DNA from: Aquabacterium sp. A7-Y
GTDB lineage: Bacteria; Pseudomonadota; Gammaproteobacteria; Burkholderiales; Burkholderiaceae_C
Assembly: GCF_026153205.1 (NCBI RefSeq)
Contig: NZ_JAPFBW010000017.1
Coordinates: 62,001 to 126,000 of the forward strand
Reading direction: 5' to 3'
Length of the DNA stretch: 64,000 nt
The notes under the pieces were generated by a model. That model was not told where the DNA came from and searched no databases. It worked only from the letters and a program-made list of their open reading frames with translations. The stretch's first letter is position 1; each line of letters starts with the position of its first letter. Of the stretch, positions 1-9,446 are shown piece after piece. A program made the translations under genes and the position numbers.

Positions 1-1332
1 GGCCGGGATGCGATTGAATGGCTGCTGGCTCAAGGGGTCGATTTCACGCGAGATGGTGCGGGCTTTCATCTGACTCGCGAAGGCGGTCACAGCGAGCGAC
101 GCATTCTTCACAAAGACGACTCGACCGGTGCTGCCATCGTCCAGACCCTGGAAGCCTGTGCACAGGCGAACGATCGCCTCCGCGTGCTCGACCATCACCG
201 CGTCATCAAACTGCTGCGCGGGCAAGGCTCCACCACGGGCTGCGCCGGCGCCATCGCACTGGATGCCAACAAGGAGCCCATACGCATCATTGCAAGTGAC
301 ACGGTGCTCGCGACCGGAGGGGCCGGCCAGATCTTTCTGCACGCGACAGCGCCGGGAGCTTCCACCGGTGACGGCATTGCCCTCGCCTGGGACATCGGGT
401 GCCGCATTGCCAACATGGAGTTCATGCAGTTCCATCCGACCTGCATGTACTACCCGCAGGGTTCGCCGTTTCTCATCACCGAAGCGGTCCGGGGTGAAGG
501 CGGCCTTCTGCTGCTGCCGGACGGCAGCCGGTTCATGGACGCCTACCACCCGGCTGCGGAGCTGGCGCCTCGCGATGTGGTCGCGCGCGCCATCTTCAAC
601 GAAATGCGAAAACACGATGTGCCGGCGGTCTTCCTGAGCATTGCCCACAAGCCCGCCGGTTTTGTGGTCGAGCACTTTCCCAACATCTATCGCGTTTGCC
701 TGGAACGCGGCATCGACATCACCAAGGATCCCATCCCGGTGACACCGGCGGCGCACTACACCTGCGGTGGCGTGGTGGCTTCGACGAGCGGTGAGACCGA
801 TGTCGCGCATCTGTATTGCATCGGGGAGGCGGCTTGCACGGGCTTGCACGGCGCCAACAGATTGGCCTCCAATTCACTGCTCGAGTGTGTGGTCACGGCG
901 CTCAGTGCAGCGAGCAGCATCCAGCAGACCCCGTCCCGCGTTGTCGAGGCTGTCGAGGTCGGCGTCGACGACGGCGCGGCCCGGACCGGGACCGCGCAGC
1001 GGGTCGAAGCGGCGAAACTTCAGGTCCGGCAATTGATGTGGGAACTGGTAGGGATAGAACGGAGTGATCTGTCCCTTGCCGAGGCCGGCGTTCGCCTTTG
1101 CCGGATCGAAGCCGAAGCGGGGATACCCTCGAACATGATCTCGACCGATTCCGGACTCGAAGAGCTGAGATCGATGATCATCGTGTCGAAGCTGGTCGTC
1201 GAGTCGGCCCGGCGGCGAAAGGAGAGTCGAGGTTGTCACTACAACGTGGATTGGCTCTCCCAGGATCTGCTGACGCAGCCCACGGTGATCCCGCCGCCGG
1301 CCGTGTCCCTGGAAACCAGAGAGCTGGCCTGA
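1..1332 (+). CDS. nadB: L-aspartate oxidase, C-terminal part (5' end outside window)
   Basis: Flavoenzyme that oxidises L-aspartate to iminoaspartate, the first step of bacterial NAD biosynthesis, in the cytoplasm. The reading frame is open from base 1, so the N-terminal FAD-binding Rossmann part lies upstream of the window. Visible motifs are EGGHSERRILH near the start, the MEFMQFHPT block, RGEGG, PAAHYTCGGV and the FAD-binding GLHGANRLASNSLLECV. These are diagnostic of NadB and separate it from succinate dehydrogenase flavoproteins, which share the fold. About 443 residues are present of a usual 520-540. The stop codon overlaps the start of the following exporter gene (ATGA), which suggests translational coupling. 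The call is secure; only the 5' end is missing. Confidence 0.95.
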   Translation, partial: GRDAIEWLLAQGVDFTRDGAGFHLTREGGHSERRILHKDDSTGAAIVQTLEACAQANDRLRVLDHHRVIKLLRGQGSTTGCAGAIALDANKEPIRIIASDTVLATGGAGQIFLHATAPGASTGDGIALAWDIGCRIANMEFMQFHPTCMYYPQGSPFLITEAVRGEGGLLLLPDGSRFMDAYHPAAELAPRDVVARAIFNEMRKHDVPAVFLSIAHKPAGFVVEHFPNIYRVCLERGIDITKDPIPVTPAAHYTCGGVVASTSGETDVAHLYCIGEAACTGLHGANRLASNSLLECVVTALSAASSIQQTPSRVVEAVEVGVDDGAARTGTAQRVEAAKLQVRQLMWELVGIERSDLSLAEAGVRLCRIEAEAGIPSNMISTDSGLEELRSMIIVSKLVVESARRRKESRGCHYNVDWLSQDLLTQPTVIPPPAVSLETRELA

Positions 1333-2108
1333 TGATGGATGCCTTGCCTGTCGGGTCTTCGCTTGCGGTCTTGGCCCTGCTCGGTGCGGTGATGGGTTGG
1401 CTGGGAGGCTTTCTGGGGACCGGCGGCGGAACCTTCGCCATTCCGGCCCTGGTGCTCCTGCTCGGCTACAACCAGAAGCTGGCGCAGGGCACCGCGCTCG
1501 TGATGGTGGTCGTCAACGTCGTCTTTGCCTTGATGAAGTACTACGGCAAAGGCAGTGTGGATGTGCGGGCCTCCGCGACCATCGCCCTCGCGGGCTTCCT
1601 GTCCGCCGCACTGTCCGCGGCGTGGGCCCTCAAGTCGCTGAGCAACAGCCAACTGCAGCTGATGTACGGCTGTTTTCTGGTGGCCTTGGCGCTCTTTTTT
1701 GGTGTCGTGCAGAAGCGGGCAGCGCTTGAACAGCCGATGCGCGACCTTTGGGTCGTGATGCCGGGGCTGGTCGGAGGCGTGGCACTCGGACTGTTCGGCG
1801 TCGGCGGCGCCATGCTGGCCGTTCCCTTGTTGGTGATGTTTTTCGGCCGCAGCCAGGTCGAGGCGCAAGGGATGGGCCTGGCGCTGGCCTTCCCCGGTTG
1901 TGCCGTCAGCCTCTTCTACTATGGCAGCGCGTCGGAGGTCAATTGGACTGAAGGGGCCGTCCTGGCGCTCGGCGGCATCGTCGGCGTTCCGCATGGCGTC
2001 AAACTGGCGCACGCCCTGTCCGAAAAGAAGCTGCGTCTGGCATTTTCATCGTTGCTCGTCGTGGCAGGCACCACAATGCTCTACCGCGCCTTGCGCGCCA
2101 GCCCATGA
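1332..2108 (+). CDS. Sulfite exporter TauE/SafE family membrane protein
   Basis: Inner-membrane protein of the TauE/SafE (DUF81) family. Members are proposed to export sulfite, sulfoacetate or other small organic anions, but most are uncharacterised. The 258-residue product has roughly eight hydrophobic segments and the two repeated glycine-rich signatures of the family: GGFLGTGGGTFAIPAL near residue 25 and GLFGVGGAMLAVPLLV in the second half. The length fits the family. The ATG overlaps the nadB stop (ATGA); a second ATG follows directly, so the start could be one codon later. The substrate cannot be read from the sequence, and coupling to nadB may only reflect co-transcription. Confidence 0.85.
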   Translation: MMDALPVGSSLAVLALLGAVMGWLGGFLGTGGGTFAIPALVLLLGYNQKLAQGTALVMVVVNVVFALMKYYGKGSVDVRASATIALAGFLSAALSAAWALKSLSNSQLQLMYGCFLVALALFFGVVQKRAALEQPMRDLWVVMPGLVGGVALGLFGVGGAMLAVPLLVMFFGRSQVEAQGMGLALAFPGCAVSLFYYGSASEVNWTEGAVLALGGIVGVPHGVKLAHALSEKKLRLAFSSLLVVAGTTMLYRALRASP

Positions 2109-2123
2109 ACCTGCGGTCTGGGT

Positions 2124-2972
2124 GTGCTGAATTGGAAGTTCATTGATTCGCTGCACCCCAGCCTCCGCCGACACCTCTTCAAGAAATTCAGCACACCCGC
2201 CATGGAAACCATCTTCATCGACAAGTGGGATGACTACGTGCACATCGTTCGCGAGTTGGATGGATGGGCGTTTCGTGGTCAGCAGCGCACCGAGTGGCCC
2301 CTCTACAGCTCTCTGTCGAGGCACCTGCTTTCTTTCGTGCCGGACACCTCCCTTTGGCGCTCCAGAGAAGAGCGAGCCATCAGGATTTTTCGCCGGAAGG
2401 CGCACAACTACATCAGTGACGCACGGTCTTTGGATGACGAGCTGAGATGTCTGGCCATGATCCAGCATCACGGCGGACCGACGCGGCTGCTTGACTTCAC
2501 GAAGTCCCCTTTCGTCGCCGCCTTTTTCGCCCTCGAAGCGGCAAGCGGCGACAGCGCGGTGTTCGCCGTGGACACCCCCAGCCTCTGGACGCTGGCGCCG
2601 ATTTCGGAGAACGGTCTCGTGCGCAGCACCGTGGATCCCAAGGTCAAAGGCAATCTCGACCAGTATTTCTTCTCCGGAGATCACAGCTTCGTGTGGGCGG
2701 GCGAACCCAATCAGATGGATCTTCGGCTCGTGGCCCAATCAGGGACCTTTGTGATCCCCAGTGTGTTGGACAAGACGGTCGACGAGATCCTCGCGGGCTA
2801 TCCCTCGGGCGGGAGCCTGATCAAGAAGATCGTTCTGTCGGCGGGCCTCAGGCAGGAGGGTTTGAGCATGCTCTATCGCATGAATGTGACCCATGCGTCC
2901 CTGTTTCCCGACCTGGAAGGCTTGGCCCGGTCCACGCGCCTGGAGCTTGAGGTGGTCTGGAACGTCAGTTAG
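2124..2972 (+). CDS. FRG domain-containing protein
   Basis: The product of 282 residues carries the FRG domain, named for a Phe-Arg-Gly motif that is seen here as WAFRGQ at about residue 50. A second block, QHHGGPTRLLDFT, lies near residue 115, followed by an FFALE segment; both are typical of the family. FRG proteins occur often next to phage-defence and toxin genes, but the biochemical role is not established. I chose the GTG start, which lies 16 bases after the exporter stop. An ATG 78 bases downstream (METIF) is an alternative that would still keep the whole FRG domain. The adjacent broken YhcG-type nuclease gene supports a defence-related neighbourhood, though the evidence is thin. Confidence 0.75.
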   Translation: MLNWKFIDSLHPSLRRHLFKKFSTPAMETIFIDKWDDYVHIVRELDGWAFRGQQRTEWPLYSSLSRHLLSFVPDTSLWRSREERAIRIFRRKAHNYISDARSLDDELRCLAMIQHHGGPTRLLDFTKSPFVAAFFALEAASGDSAVFAVDTPSLWTLAPISENGLVRSTVDPKVKGNLDQYFFSGDHSFVWAGEPNQMDLRLVAQSGTFVIPSVLDKTVDEILAGYPSGGSLIKKIVLSAGLRQEGLSMLYRMNVTHASLFPDLEGLARSTRLELEVVWNVS

Positions 2973-2991
2973 GGCCATGGCCCAACAGAAC

Positions 2992-3309
2992 TTAGGGCAT
3001 GCCTCGCTGGCCACCACAACGGTGTACGTGACTACCTGACAAAAGCAGCGTATGAAGGCGATGAGGAAGTTCTGGGAGGGCGTTGAAGGGCTCGGAAAAC
3101 CCCTTCTGCTCGGGCAGGGCATTTTTGATGTCGCGCGCCAAGCGAGGAATGACGGCGGCGCCCCAGCCTTCCTTTTCGGACCGATCATCCAGGACGCGAC
3201 CGATTTCCCAGTACAGGCGCAACAACTCCGAGTTGACAGCCGAGACCGCACGGGTCTGCGCAGCACGGATGCGCGCCTTGATGTCGGCCCGTGGTGTTGG
3301 GTAGTCCAT
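2992..3309 (-). pseudogene. Truncated YhcG/DUF1016-type PDDEXK nuclease N-terminal domain
   Basis: The first ~75 residues match the N-terminal DUF1016 domain of YhcG-family PDDEXK nucleases: IKARIRAAQTRAVSAVN, LLRLYWEIGRVL, GWGAAVIPRLARDIK and the PEQKGFSE stretch are all characteristic. After that point the family pattern (a conserved FSxxNLxxMxxFxxxY block) decays into unrelated sequence, and a stop follows at 105 residues. Full-length members have about 340-380 residues with a C-terminal nuclease domain, and none of that domain is found here. I therefore read it as a remnant left by deletion, convergent with the FRG gene 20 bases away. Expression of a short protein is possible but it would have no nuclease active site. 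Confidence 0.7.
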
Positions 3310-3535
3310 GAGCCAATTCTGCTCTCGAAACAGACCCGCTGCGGTTTGCGCGACCAGCCGGCGAATCGGGGGATGGTGTGGCGAATACCGCTGATCGAGG
3401 CGGAAGTTCGGGGCGACAGGCTTGCCCTGGTGAGGTGCAGGGTGTCAGGGCAGAACTCGAGGCGGCGTGGAGCCAGCCGCGATCATGGAGGCGATCCGCA
3501 GAGCTCTCTCCGCGACGGAATCAACGCACCAGCGG

Positions 3536-4057
3536 CTAGCCGTGAGCCAGCTCGAAGCGGCGCAACTGTGTCCACAGTCCCGTGGAGTTCTCCAGCAGGA
3601 CGACAGCCTTGCAATGGCAGCGGAGCGGGCCGTGGACATCGAGTCGGGCCTCCAGCTCGGCGGCGGCCCTCACCGCGTCCGACTCTTCGCCGTGAGCTAC
3701 CGTGAGGTGGGGAATGACGGTCGAAAACTGTCCTTCGTAAGGCGGATAAGCCGGGAAGGATCGGACCAGCGACTCGGTCAAGGCAATGAACGGCGCGGCG
3801 GGTTGCGGGGCGAGGTAAGCCACGCCGGGAAAGCGGCCGACGCGTGCGAGCTCGAAGTCGAAGGGCTGAACAAGCTTCAGGGCCTCTTCGATCCGGCCTT
3901 GGACCTGTGGCGTGACGAGTGCGGGTGCCATGAAGGGCACCAGCAAGGTGATATGGGCGGGCACACCGAGGCGCACGGTCGGATCGTAGCGTTCACGCAA
4001 GCTGGCCACGAGCGGCTCTGCTTCGGGGACTTGCACGGCGAGGGCAGTGATAGGCAT
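3536..4057 (-). CDS. 2H phosphoesterase / 2'-5' RNA ligase family protein
   Basis: Small cytoplasmic enzyme of the 2H phosphoesterase superfamily, whose members act on 2'-5' or cyclic phosphodiester bonds in RNA or nucleotides. Both catalytic H-x-T signatures are present: PAHITLLVPF in the first half and IPHLTVAHG in the second, about 80 residues apart as expected. The likely start is the ATG giving MPITALAVQV, about 173 residues in all; an upstream in-frame ATG 48 bases earlier adds a basic extension without family similarity. The true substrate is unknown, since most bacterial homologues have no tested role. It stands alone on the minus strand between the nuclease remnant and a long gene-poor stretch. 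Confidence 0.8.
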   Translation of the reverse strand: MPITALAVQVPEAEPLVASLRERYDPTVRLGVPAHITLLVPFMAPALVTPQVQGRIEEALKLVQPFDFELARVGRFPGVAYLAPQPAAPFIALTESLVRSFPAYPPYEGQFSTVIPHLTVAHGEESDAVRAAAELEARLDVHGPLRCHCKAVVLLENSTGLWTQLRRFELAHG

Positions 4058-4756
4058 GCGACGGGGACGCTGTAGGGGTCGGATTCCGACCGCCACTTTA
4101 ACCACCTTCGTTCAATTCGCGACCGGCAACGCGCGTGGGCTGGCTGCGGCATTCAGGTCCTTCTTGCTGAACCGCTCCAGTCGGCAGTTCCGCCGAGATC
4201 GTGCGGCGTCAGCCGGACGGATCCTGGCTTTACCGCGTCGATCACGCAGTCGGCGCGAGCTTGCAGCCGCTGCAGATCGCCCCCTCGCACGCGGGCTGAC
4301 GCGCCTGCCGAGCTCCCGCCGGCCTCTCTCTGGAGGCAGCGGCAGAGAGCCAGCGCCGACCGGGGGACGAGCCGTCGTCCATGGATCTCCCTTCGCAGCG
4401 TTTCCGTTCTTCGCGCATGGCGAACAGATGTGGCACCACGAATCGGGTACAAGAGCATCAGGGCCGTGCCCGCGTGTCGCGTCGCGGCTTGTTTTGTTCG
4501 GAACTCGGAGCCGCGCAACGAAGGCCAGGGTGGACGCAGGCAGATCGACTTGGCCTCCCGACGGTGCCGAGTGGCAAAGATTCCCGCGCCATGCCTCGCC
4601 GGCTGCGCCAGCTCGATCGGCTCCGGGAGCATCGAAGACGTCTTGCGCAAGCAGTTCTCTTCGCCGTGGTGTCGGCGACGGGCGGATCCGCCTCGCCTCT
4701 GTTGTCGAGGCCCTATGCCCGCAGCCTGCCGGCCACCGCGATCCCAGGGGGTGAAA
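4058..4756. other. Gene-poor stretch between the 2H phosphoesterase and hybrid kinase genes
   Basis: Roughly 700 bases with several overlapping open frames on both strands but none with recognisable protein motifs or a natural translation start. The long frames here look like products of high GC content. The 3' end (about 4745-4757) supplies a purine-rich AGGGGG segment suited to start translation of the kinase gene. Promoters for the two flanking divergent genes are expected here, but I could not point to convincing -35/-10 boxes. Confidence 0.4.
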
Positions 4757-7700
4757 GTGAGGTCTGACACGAGGAAAAAACAGCCGCAGGGCGCCGATGC
4801 CGAGTTCCTGCAGGGCGGCGGTGAACTGGGGGCGCTGATCCGCGCCAAGGCCTGGTCGCAGACCCCGATCGGCCCCCCCGAGACCTGGCCGCAAAGTCTG
4901 CGCACCACGGTCAGCCTGTGCCTGGCGTCGAACTTCCCGATCAACATTGTCTGGGGGCCCGAGCACACCCAGATCTACAACGACGGGTACCGCGATTGCT
5001 GCGGCGAGGCGCACCCGCGGGCGCTGGGGGAAAACTACCGCGTCACCTGGGCCAGCGCCTGGCCGGCGATCGGCGAACCCTTCGAGCGGGCCTTGGCCGG
5101 CAACACGAGCTATCTCGAGAACCAGCGCATGTTCCTCAACCGCAACGGCTATCTCGAGGAAACCTTCTTCACCTTTTCGACCTCACCCATACGGGACGAG
5201 AGCGGCGGGATCGGGGGCCTGTTCCACCCCGTCACCGAAACCACCGCCACCATGCTGTCGGAGCGCCGAACCCGTGCGCTGCGCGACCTCGGCACAGCGC
5301 TCGGCCTGGCGTGCGACGAGGCGGATGTCGCCCGCAAGGCGGTGGCGGTGCTGTCGCGCTTCGACTGGGACCTTCCTTTCCTGCTGTTCTACCGCTTCGA
5401 TCCGGAGTGCAAGGACTACCGCCTGGCCGCCCACCACGGGCTCCGGGCCGAGGCTTGCGCGGCACCTGTTCAACTCGCGGTCGACGCGCGGCACCCCTGG
5501 CCCTTCGCAGAAGCGCTGGAAGCCTCGGGGATCGTCGAAGTGGACCACCTTGCGCCCATCCTGCGCCGAGAAGCGTGCGGACCCTACCCGGAGGCCCCGA
5601 GCCGGGCCTTCGTCCTGCCCGTCAGCGTGCCGGGGGCCGGACCGGCGCCGGCGGTGGTGGTGGCGGGGGCCTCGTCGCGCTTGCCGATGACCGATGCCTA
5701 CCGCAGCTTCTACGAGCTTCTGAACGTCACGGTCTCCGTGGCACTCGCCGCGGTCCGGGCCCGCGAAGACGAGCGGCGCCGTGCCGAGGCGCTGGCCGAG
5801 CTGGACCGGGCCAAGACGACCTTCTTCAGCAATGTCAGCCACGAGTTCCGGACTCCCCTCACCTTGATACTGGGCCCCGTCGCGGACCTGCTCGCCGACG
5901 GCAGCGCAGAGTGGTCGCCCTCCAACAAGGGGCAACTCGAGATCGTCCATCGCAACAGCCTGCGGTTGCTGAAGTTGGTCAACACGCTGCTCGATTTCGC
6001 GCGCATCGAGGCGGGGCGTGCGCGGGCGAACTACCAGGCCACCGACCTGGCGGTGTTCACCGCCGACCTGGCCAGCTCCTTCCGGTCGGCCTGCGAGCGC
6101 GCCGGCCTGACACTCGACGTCGCCTGCCCACCGCTGCCCGATGTCGTGTACGTCGACCGGGACATGTGGGAGAAGATCGTCCTCAACCTGCTGAGCAACG
6201 CGTTCAAGTTCACGCTGGACGGGGGCATCACGGTGGTCCTCGACGCGCGCGAGGGCTGTGCACGGCTGACGGTGCGCGACAGCGGCGTTGGCATACCGGC
6301 CGAGGAGCTGCCCCGCATGTTCGACCGTTTCCACCGTGTCAAGCAGACGCGCGGGCGCACGCACGAGGGCACCGGCATCGGGCTTGCGCTGGTGCAGGAG
6401 CTGGCCCGGCTGCACGGCGGCCAGGTCCGGGTCGAGAGTGTGCTGGGCGAGGGCAGCACCTTCGTCGTGGCCATCCCCTTCGGCTGCTCGCATCTCGATG
6501 CCAGCAGCATCGGTGCCGACACCGGGCTGTCGTCGACGTCGACCGGCCCGCTGGCGTTTGTCGAAGAGGCCTTGCGCTGGCTGCCCGCCGCGTCGACCGA
6601 TGCCGGTGGCGTGTCGGAGGCGGCGCCGCTCGACGTCCTGGTGCCTGCGCCCGGCGCCGCGGTTCCCGGCGCGGCGCGGGCGCGCATCCTGTGGGCCGAC
6701 GACAACGCCGACATGCGCGAGTATGTGAGCAAGCTGCTGCAGACGCGTTTCGTCGTCGAAGCCGTGGCCGACGGAGCGGCGGCGCTGCAGTCTGCCCGCC
6801 GCGATCCGCCCGATCTCGTGCTGAGCGACATCATGATGCCGCGCCTGCACGGGGTGGACCTGCTGAGGGAGCTGCGCGCCGACCCGGCAACCCGGGAGGT
6901 GCCGATCATCCTGCTGTCCGCGCGCGCCGGCGAGGAGAGCCGCATCGAGGGCATGGCGGCGGGCGCCGACGACTACCTGATCAAACCCTTCAGCGCGCGC
7001 GAGCTGCTCGCGAGAGTCGAAACCCACGTCAAGATGGCCCGCGTGCGACGCACCGCGAATGAAGCGCTACGCTTGCGCAGCGAGCAGTTCGAGACGCTGC
7101 TGAACCGTGCCCCGCTCGGGGTCTGTCTCCTCGATGGCGACCTGCGCGTCTGCGAGATCAACCCGGTGGCGCGGCCGGTGTTCGAAGTCCTGCCCGGCGA
7201 CGTTCTGGGCCAGCGCTTCGAGGAGGTGATCCGCGTCCTCTGGGAGCAGGACGATGCCGAGGCGCTCATGCGCCTGGTCCGGCACACGCTGGACACCGGC
7301 CAGCCCTATGTCTCGGCGGAACGGGCACAGCTGCGCGCGGATGGCAGCGTGACCGAGTACTTCGAATGGCGCATCGAAAGGATCGCGCTGCGGGACGGGG
7401 GGCAGGGGGTGGTCTGCTATTTCCGCGACATCTCGAACCAGGTCCACATCCGCGAAGCCCTGCGGGAAGCGGACAAGGCAAAGGACAACTTCCTCGCGGT
7501 GGTGTCGCACGAACTGAAAAATCCGCTCAACCTGATCCACCTCCAGATCGATCTGCTGTCCAGGCTGCCGGAAGCGCGCACGCAGCCGGCCTTGTCCGAC
7601 ACGGCGGCAACGCTGCGCAGGACCGTGGACCGCCTGAGCCACCTGGTCGACGACCTGCTCGACCTCGCTCTCGTGAAAACGAACAAGCTCTCCCTCACGC

Positions 7701-8581
7701 CCACTGTCTTCGACCTGGGACCCTCGGTGGCGGCGATCGTTGCCGCGGTCGAACACGAGGCGAAGGCGAAGTGCATCCAGATCTCGGCCGAGATCGATCC
7801 TCCCGTGCTGGTCCGGGCCGATCCCGACCGTCTCGAGCAGGTGACGTGGAACCTCCTCTCCAACGCCTTGAAGTTCACACCTCCGGGCGGTCGCATCACG
7901 GTGGCGCTGAGGAGGCAGGGGACGGAGGCCGTGCTGGAAGTCCGCGACAGTGGCCGAGGCATCGATCCGGAGGTGCTGCCCCGGATCTTCGACATCTTCG
8001 TGCAGGAGGACTCGTCGACCACCCGCGACAAGGGCGGTCTGGGGATCGGCCTGGCCCTGGTCCAGCAGATCGCCGCCCTGCATGGCGGCCGGGCCGAAGC
8101 CGATTCACACGGCAAGGGGCACGGCGCGGCGTTCCGTGTCTTTCTGCCGCTCGCCACCGTCGCCGCGGCAGGTCCCCTCGGCGAGCCGCGCTCGGACACC
8201 AAACGCCTGCTGCTGGTCCAGGACGATCCGGAGACGGCGAAGGTGCTGCAGCAGTTGCTGGAGCTGGAAGGTTATGTCGTCGACACCGCCTGCGATGGAC
8301 TGCAGGGGCTGGAGAAGGCCAGCGGCGCGGTGTCGTACGACCTGATCATCTCGGATCTCGGCATGCCGAAGATGGATGGCTGGGGGCTGATCCAGTCCTT
8401 GAGATCGAATCCGCGCACCGCGTCGATCCCGGCGGTGGCACTGGCACCGTTCTCCCGCGATCGCGGCGCCGAGGGCATGCTCGCCGCCGGGTTCGACGGT
8501 GTGGTGCCCAAGCCCGTCAAGCTCGATGTGCTGCTCAGCGCCGCGACAAAGGCGCTGCGGAAGTTGCACCAGGACGGGTGA
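4757..8581 (+). CDS. Hybrid sensor histidine kinase with two kinase modules and two receiver domains
   Basis: Soluble-looking multidomain signalling protein of about 1275 residues without obvious membrane segments. In order: an N-terminal PAS-like region beginning WSQTPIGPPETWP, a GAF-like region, a first HisKA with phospho-His in SHEFRTPL near residue 361, a first ATPase domain (NLLSNAFKF; GTGIGLALV), a receiver domain (WADDNADM; LSDIMMP) at about 640-760, a PAS domain, a second HisKA (SHELKNPL, about 915), a second ATPase domain (NLLSNALKF; GLGIGLALV) and a C-terminal receiver (VQDDPETA; ISDLGMP). The GTG at 4757 has AGGGGG at good spacing; GTG 4751 is an alternative. The gene's 3' end overlaps the convergent hydrolase gene by about 47 bases. 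The signal sensed is unknown, and no separate response regulator is adjacent. Confidence 0.9.
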   Translation: MRSDTRKKQPQGADAEFLQGGGELGALIRAKAWSQTPIGPPETWPQSLRTTVSLCLASNFPINIVWGPEHTQIYNDGYRDCCGEAHPRALGENYRVTWASAWPAIGEPFERALAGNTSYLENQRMFLNRNGYLEETFFTFSTSPIRDESGGIGGLFHPVTETTATMLSERRTRALRDLGTALGLACDEADVARKAVAVLSRFDWDLPFLLFYRFDPECKDYRLAAHHGLRAEACAAPVQLAVDARHPWPFAEALEASGIVEVDHLAPILRREACGPYPEAPSRAFVLPVSVPGAGPAPAVVVAGASSRLPMTDAYRSFYELLNVTVSVALAAVRAREDERRRAEALAELDRAKTTFFSNVSHEFRTPLTLILGPVADLLADGSAEWSPSNKGQLEIVHRNSLRLLKLVNTLLDFARIEAGRARANYQATDLAVFTADLASSFRSACERAGLTLDVACPPLPDVVYVDRDMWEKIVLNLLSNAFKFTLDGGITVVLDAREGCARLTVRDSGVGIPAEELPRMFDRFHRVKQTRGRTHEGTGIGLALVQELARLHGGQVRVESVLGEGSTFVVAIPFGCSHLDASSIGADTGLSSTSTGPLAFVEEALRWLPAASTDAGGVSEAAPLDVLVPAPGAAVPGAARARILWADDNADMREYVSKLLQTRFVVEAVADGAAALQSARRDPPDLVLSDIMMPRLHGVDLLRELRADPATREVPIILLSARAGEESRIEGMAAGADDYLIKPFSARELLARVETHVKMARVRRTANEALRLRSEQFETLLNRAPLGVCLLDGDLRVCEINPVARPVFEVLPGDVLGQRFEEVIRVLWEQDDAEALMRLVRHTLDTGQPYVSAERAQLRADGSVTEYFEWRIERIALRDGGQGVVCYFRDISNQVHIREALREADKAKDNFLAVVSHELKNPLNLIHLQIDLLSRLPEARTQPALSDTAATLRRTVDRLSHLVDDLLDLALVKTNKLSLTPTVFDLGPSVAAIVAAVEHEAKAKCIQISAEIDPPVLVRADPDRLEQVTWNLLSNALKFTPPGGRITVALRRQGTEAVLEVRDSGRGIDPEVLPRIFDIFVQEDSSTTRDKGGLGIGLALVQQIAALHGGRAEADSHGKGHGAAFRVFLPLATVAAAGPLGEPRSDTKRLLLVQDDPETAKVLQQLLELEGYVVDTACDGLQGLEKASGAVSYDLIISDLGMPKMDGWGLIQSLRSNPRTASIPAVALAPFSRDRGAEGMLAAGFDGVVPKPVKLDVLLSAATKALRKLHQDG

Positions 8582-9377
8582 CCGGGCCGGTGTGCCGGTC
8601 CCCGCCCCGGAACTCCAGCGTCTGCCCATCCTCGGGCACCAGGAATCGGTGGGCCAGGCCGCGTGCCGCCGCAGCCGCCCGCAGATCGGCGCGCCGGGTG
8701 GGGCAGTGATCCAGCGCCTCCAGGTGGTTGGCCAGAAAAACGCCGTCGCCCCGCTCGGCCAGCGCGAGCGCCTGCTCTGCGTCCATGATGATCTCGCCGC
8801 CGAGGTCGAATGCCGCGCCCCCGGCCGGCACGATGCTCACCGCCGGGCGGCGCTCTTGCACGCACCGCACCACCTCGTCGGTGAGCACGGTGTCCCCCGC
8901 GATGTAGAGGCTGGGCTCGCCGGCCTGTTCGATGACGTAGCCGTGCCCGTGGGCCATCAGGCGCCCGATCCAGCCCTCGCCATGCAGGCAGGCGATGGGC
9001 TGGATCTGGCCTGCGCCGAAAGCCGTCGCCCCCTGGCCGGCGAGCGGCTGCACGTTCAGCCCGCGCTGCCGCAGGTGGTCGGCGTCCTCCGGCATGCACA
9101 GCACCGGAATGCGGCGCTCGCGCAGCCAGCGCTTGCCGGCGCGGTCGAGGTGGTCGAAGTGGCCTTTGCGACAGTGGGTGATCAGCGCATGCGTCACACC
9201 CTCCAGCAGGGCCGGCGTGACCTCGGGCAGGTCGACGAGCGGATTGCGCCGCCGCGGCGCGCCGAGGTATTTGAGCGCGGGCAGCGCTCCCCGGGGCGCC
9301 AGCATGGGGTCGACGAGAAGGCGGAGCTCGGCGTACTCGACGAGCACGGTGGCATTGCGCAGCTGGGTGATCTTCAT
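8535..9377 (-). CDS. MBL-fold metallohydrolase, UlaG-like
   Basis: Cytoplasmic metallo-beta-lactamase-fold protein of 280 residues. The metal-binding motif reads THCRKGHFDHLD, i.e. the first His of the usual HxHxDH is followed by a variant spacing, as in several UlaG-like proteins. Further ligands are likely in IAGDTV and in the ANHLEALDHC region near the C terminus. The start is placed at MKITQLRNA, where the family fold begins; upstream codons show no similarity. It diverges from the GlxA-type regulator gene (94 bases between starts), so regulation by that protein is probable. The substrate is unknown; related proteins act on lactones or phosphodiesters, and many are untested. Confidence 0.8.
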   Translation of the reverse strand: MKITQLRNATVLVEYAELRLLVDPMLAPRGALPALKYLGAPRRRNPLVDLPEVTPALLEGVTHALITHCRKGHFDHLDRAGKRWLRERRIPVLCMPEDADHLRQRGLNVQPLAGQGATAFGAGQIQPIACLHGEGWIGRLMAHGHGYVIEQAGEPSLYIAGDTVLTDEVVRCVQERRPAVSIVPAGGAAFDLGGEIIMDAEQALALAERGDGVFLANHLEALDHCPTRRADLRAAAAARGLAHRFLVPEDGQTLEFRGGDRHTGPVTRPGATSAAPLSRR

Positions 9378-9446
9378 GGCGTCATGGCAGGAGCCGGTTT
9401 GGCATGAGCGACATGGTCGGCGCACCGGCCGCCGGTTAACATGGCG

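Noticed and set aside
4112-5014. Minus-strand frames of 271-300 codons in the gene-poor stretch before the hybrid kinase gene
   Set aside because: No motif, no plausible ribosome binding site, and overlap with the kinase's N-terminal coding region.
4918-7062. Alternative plus-strand frame of ~714 codons inside the hybrid kinase gene
   Set aside because: Arg/Gly/Ala-rich product without domains, overlapping clear HisKA, ATPase and receiver motifs in the chosen frame.
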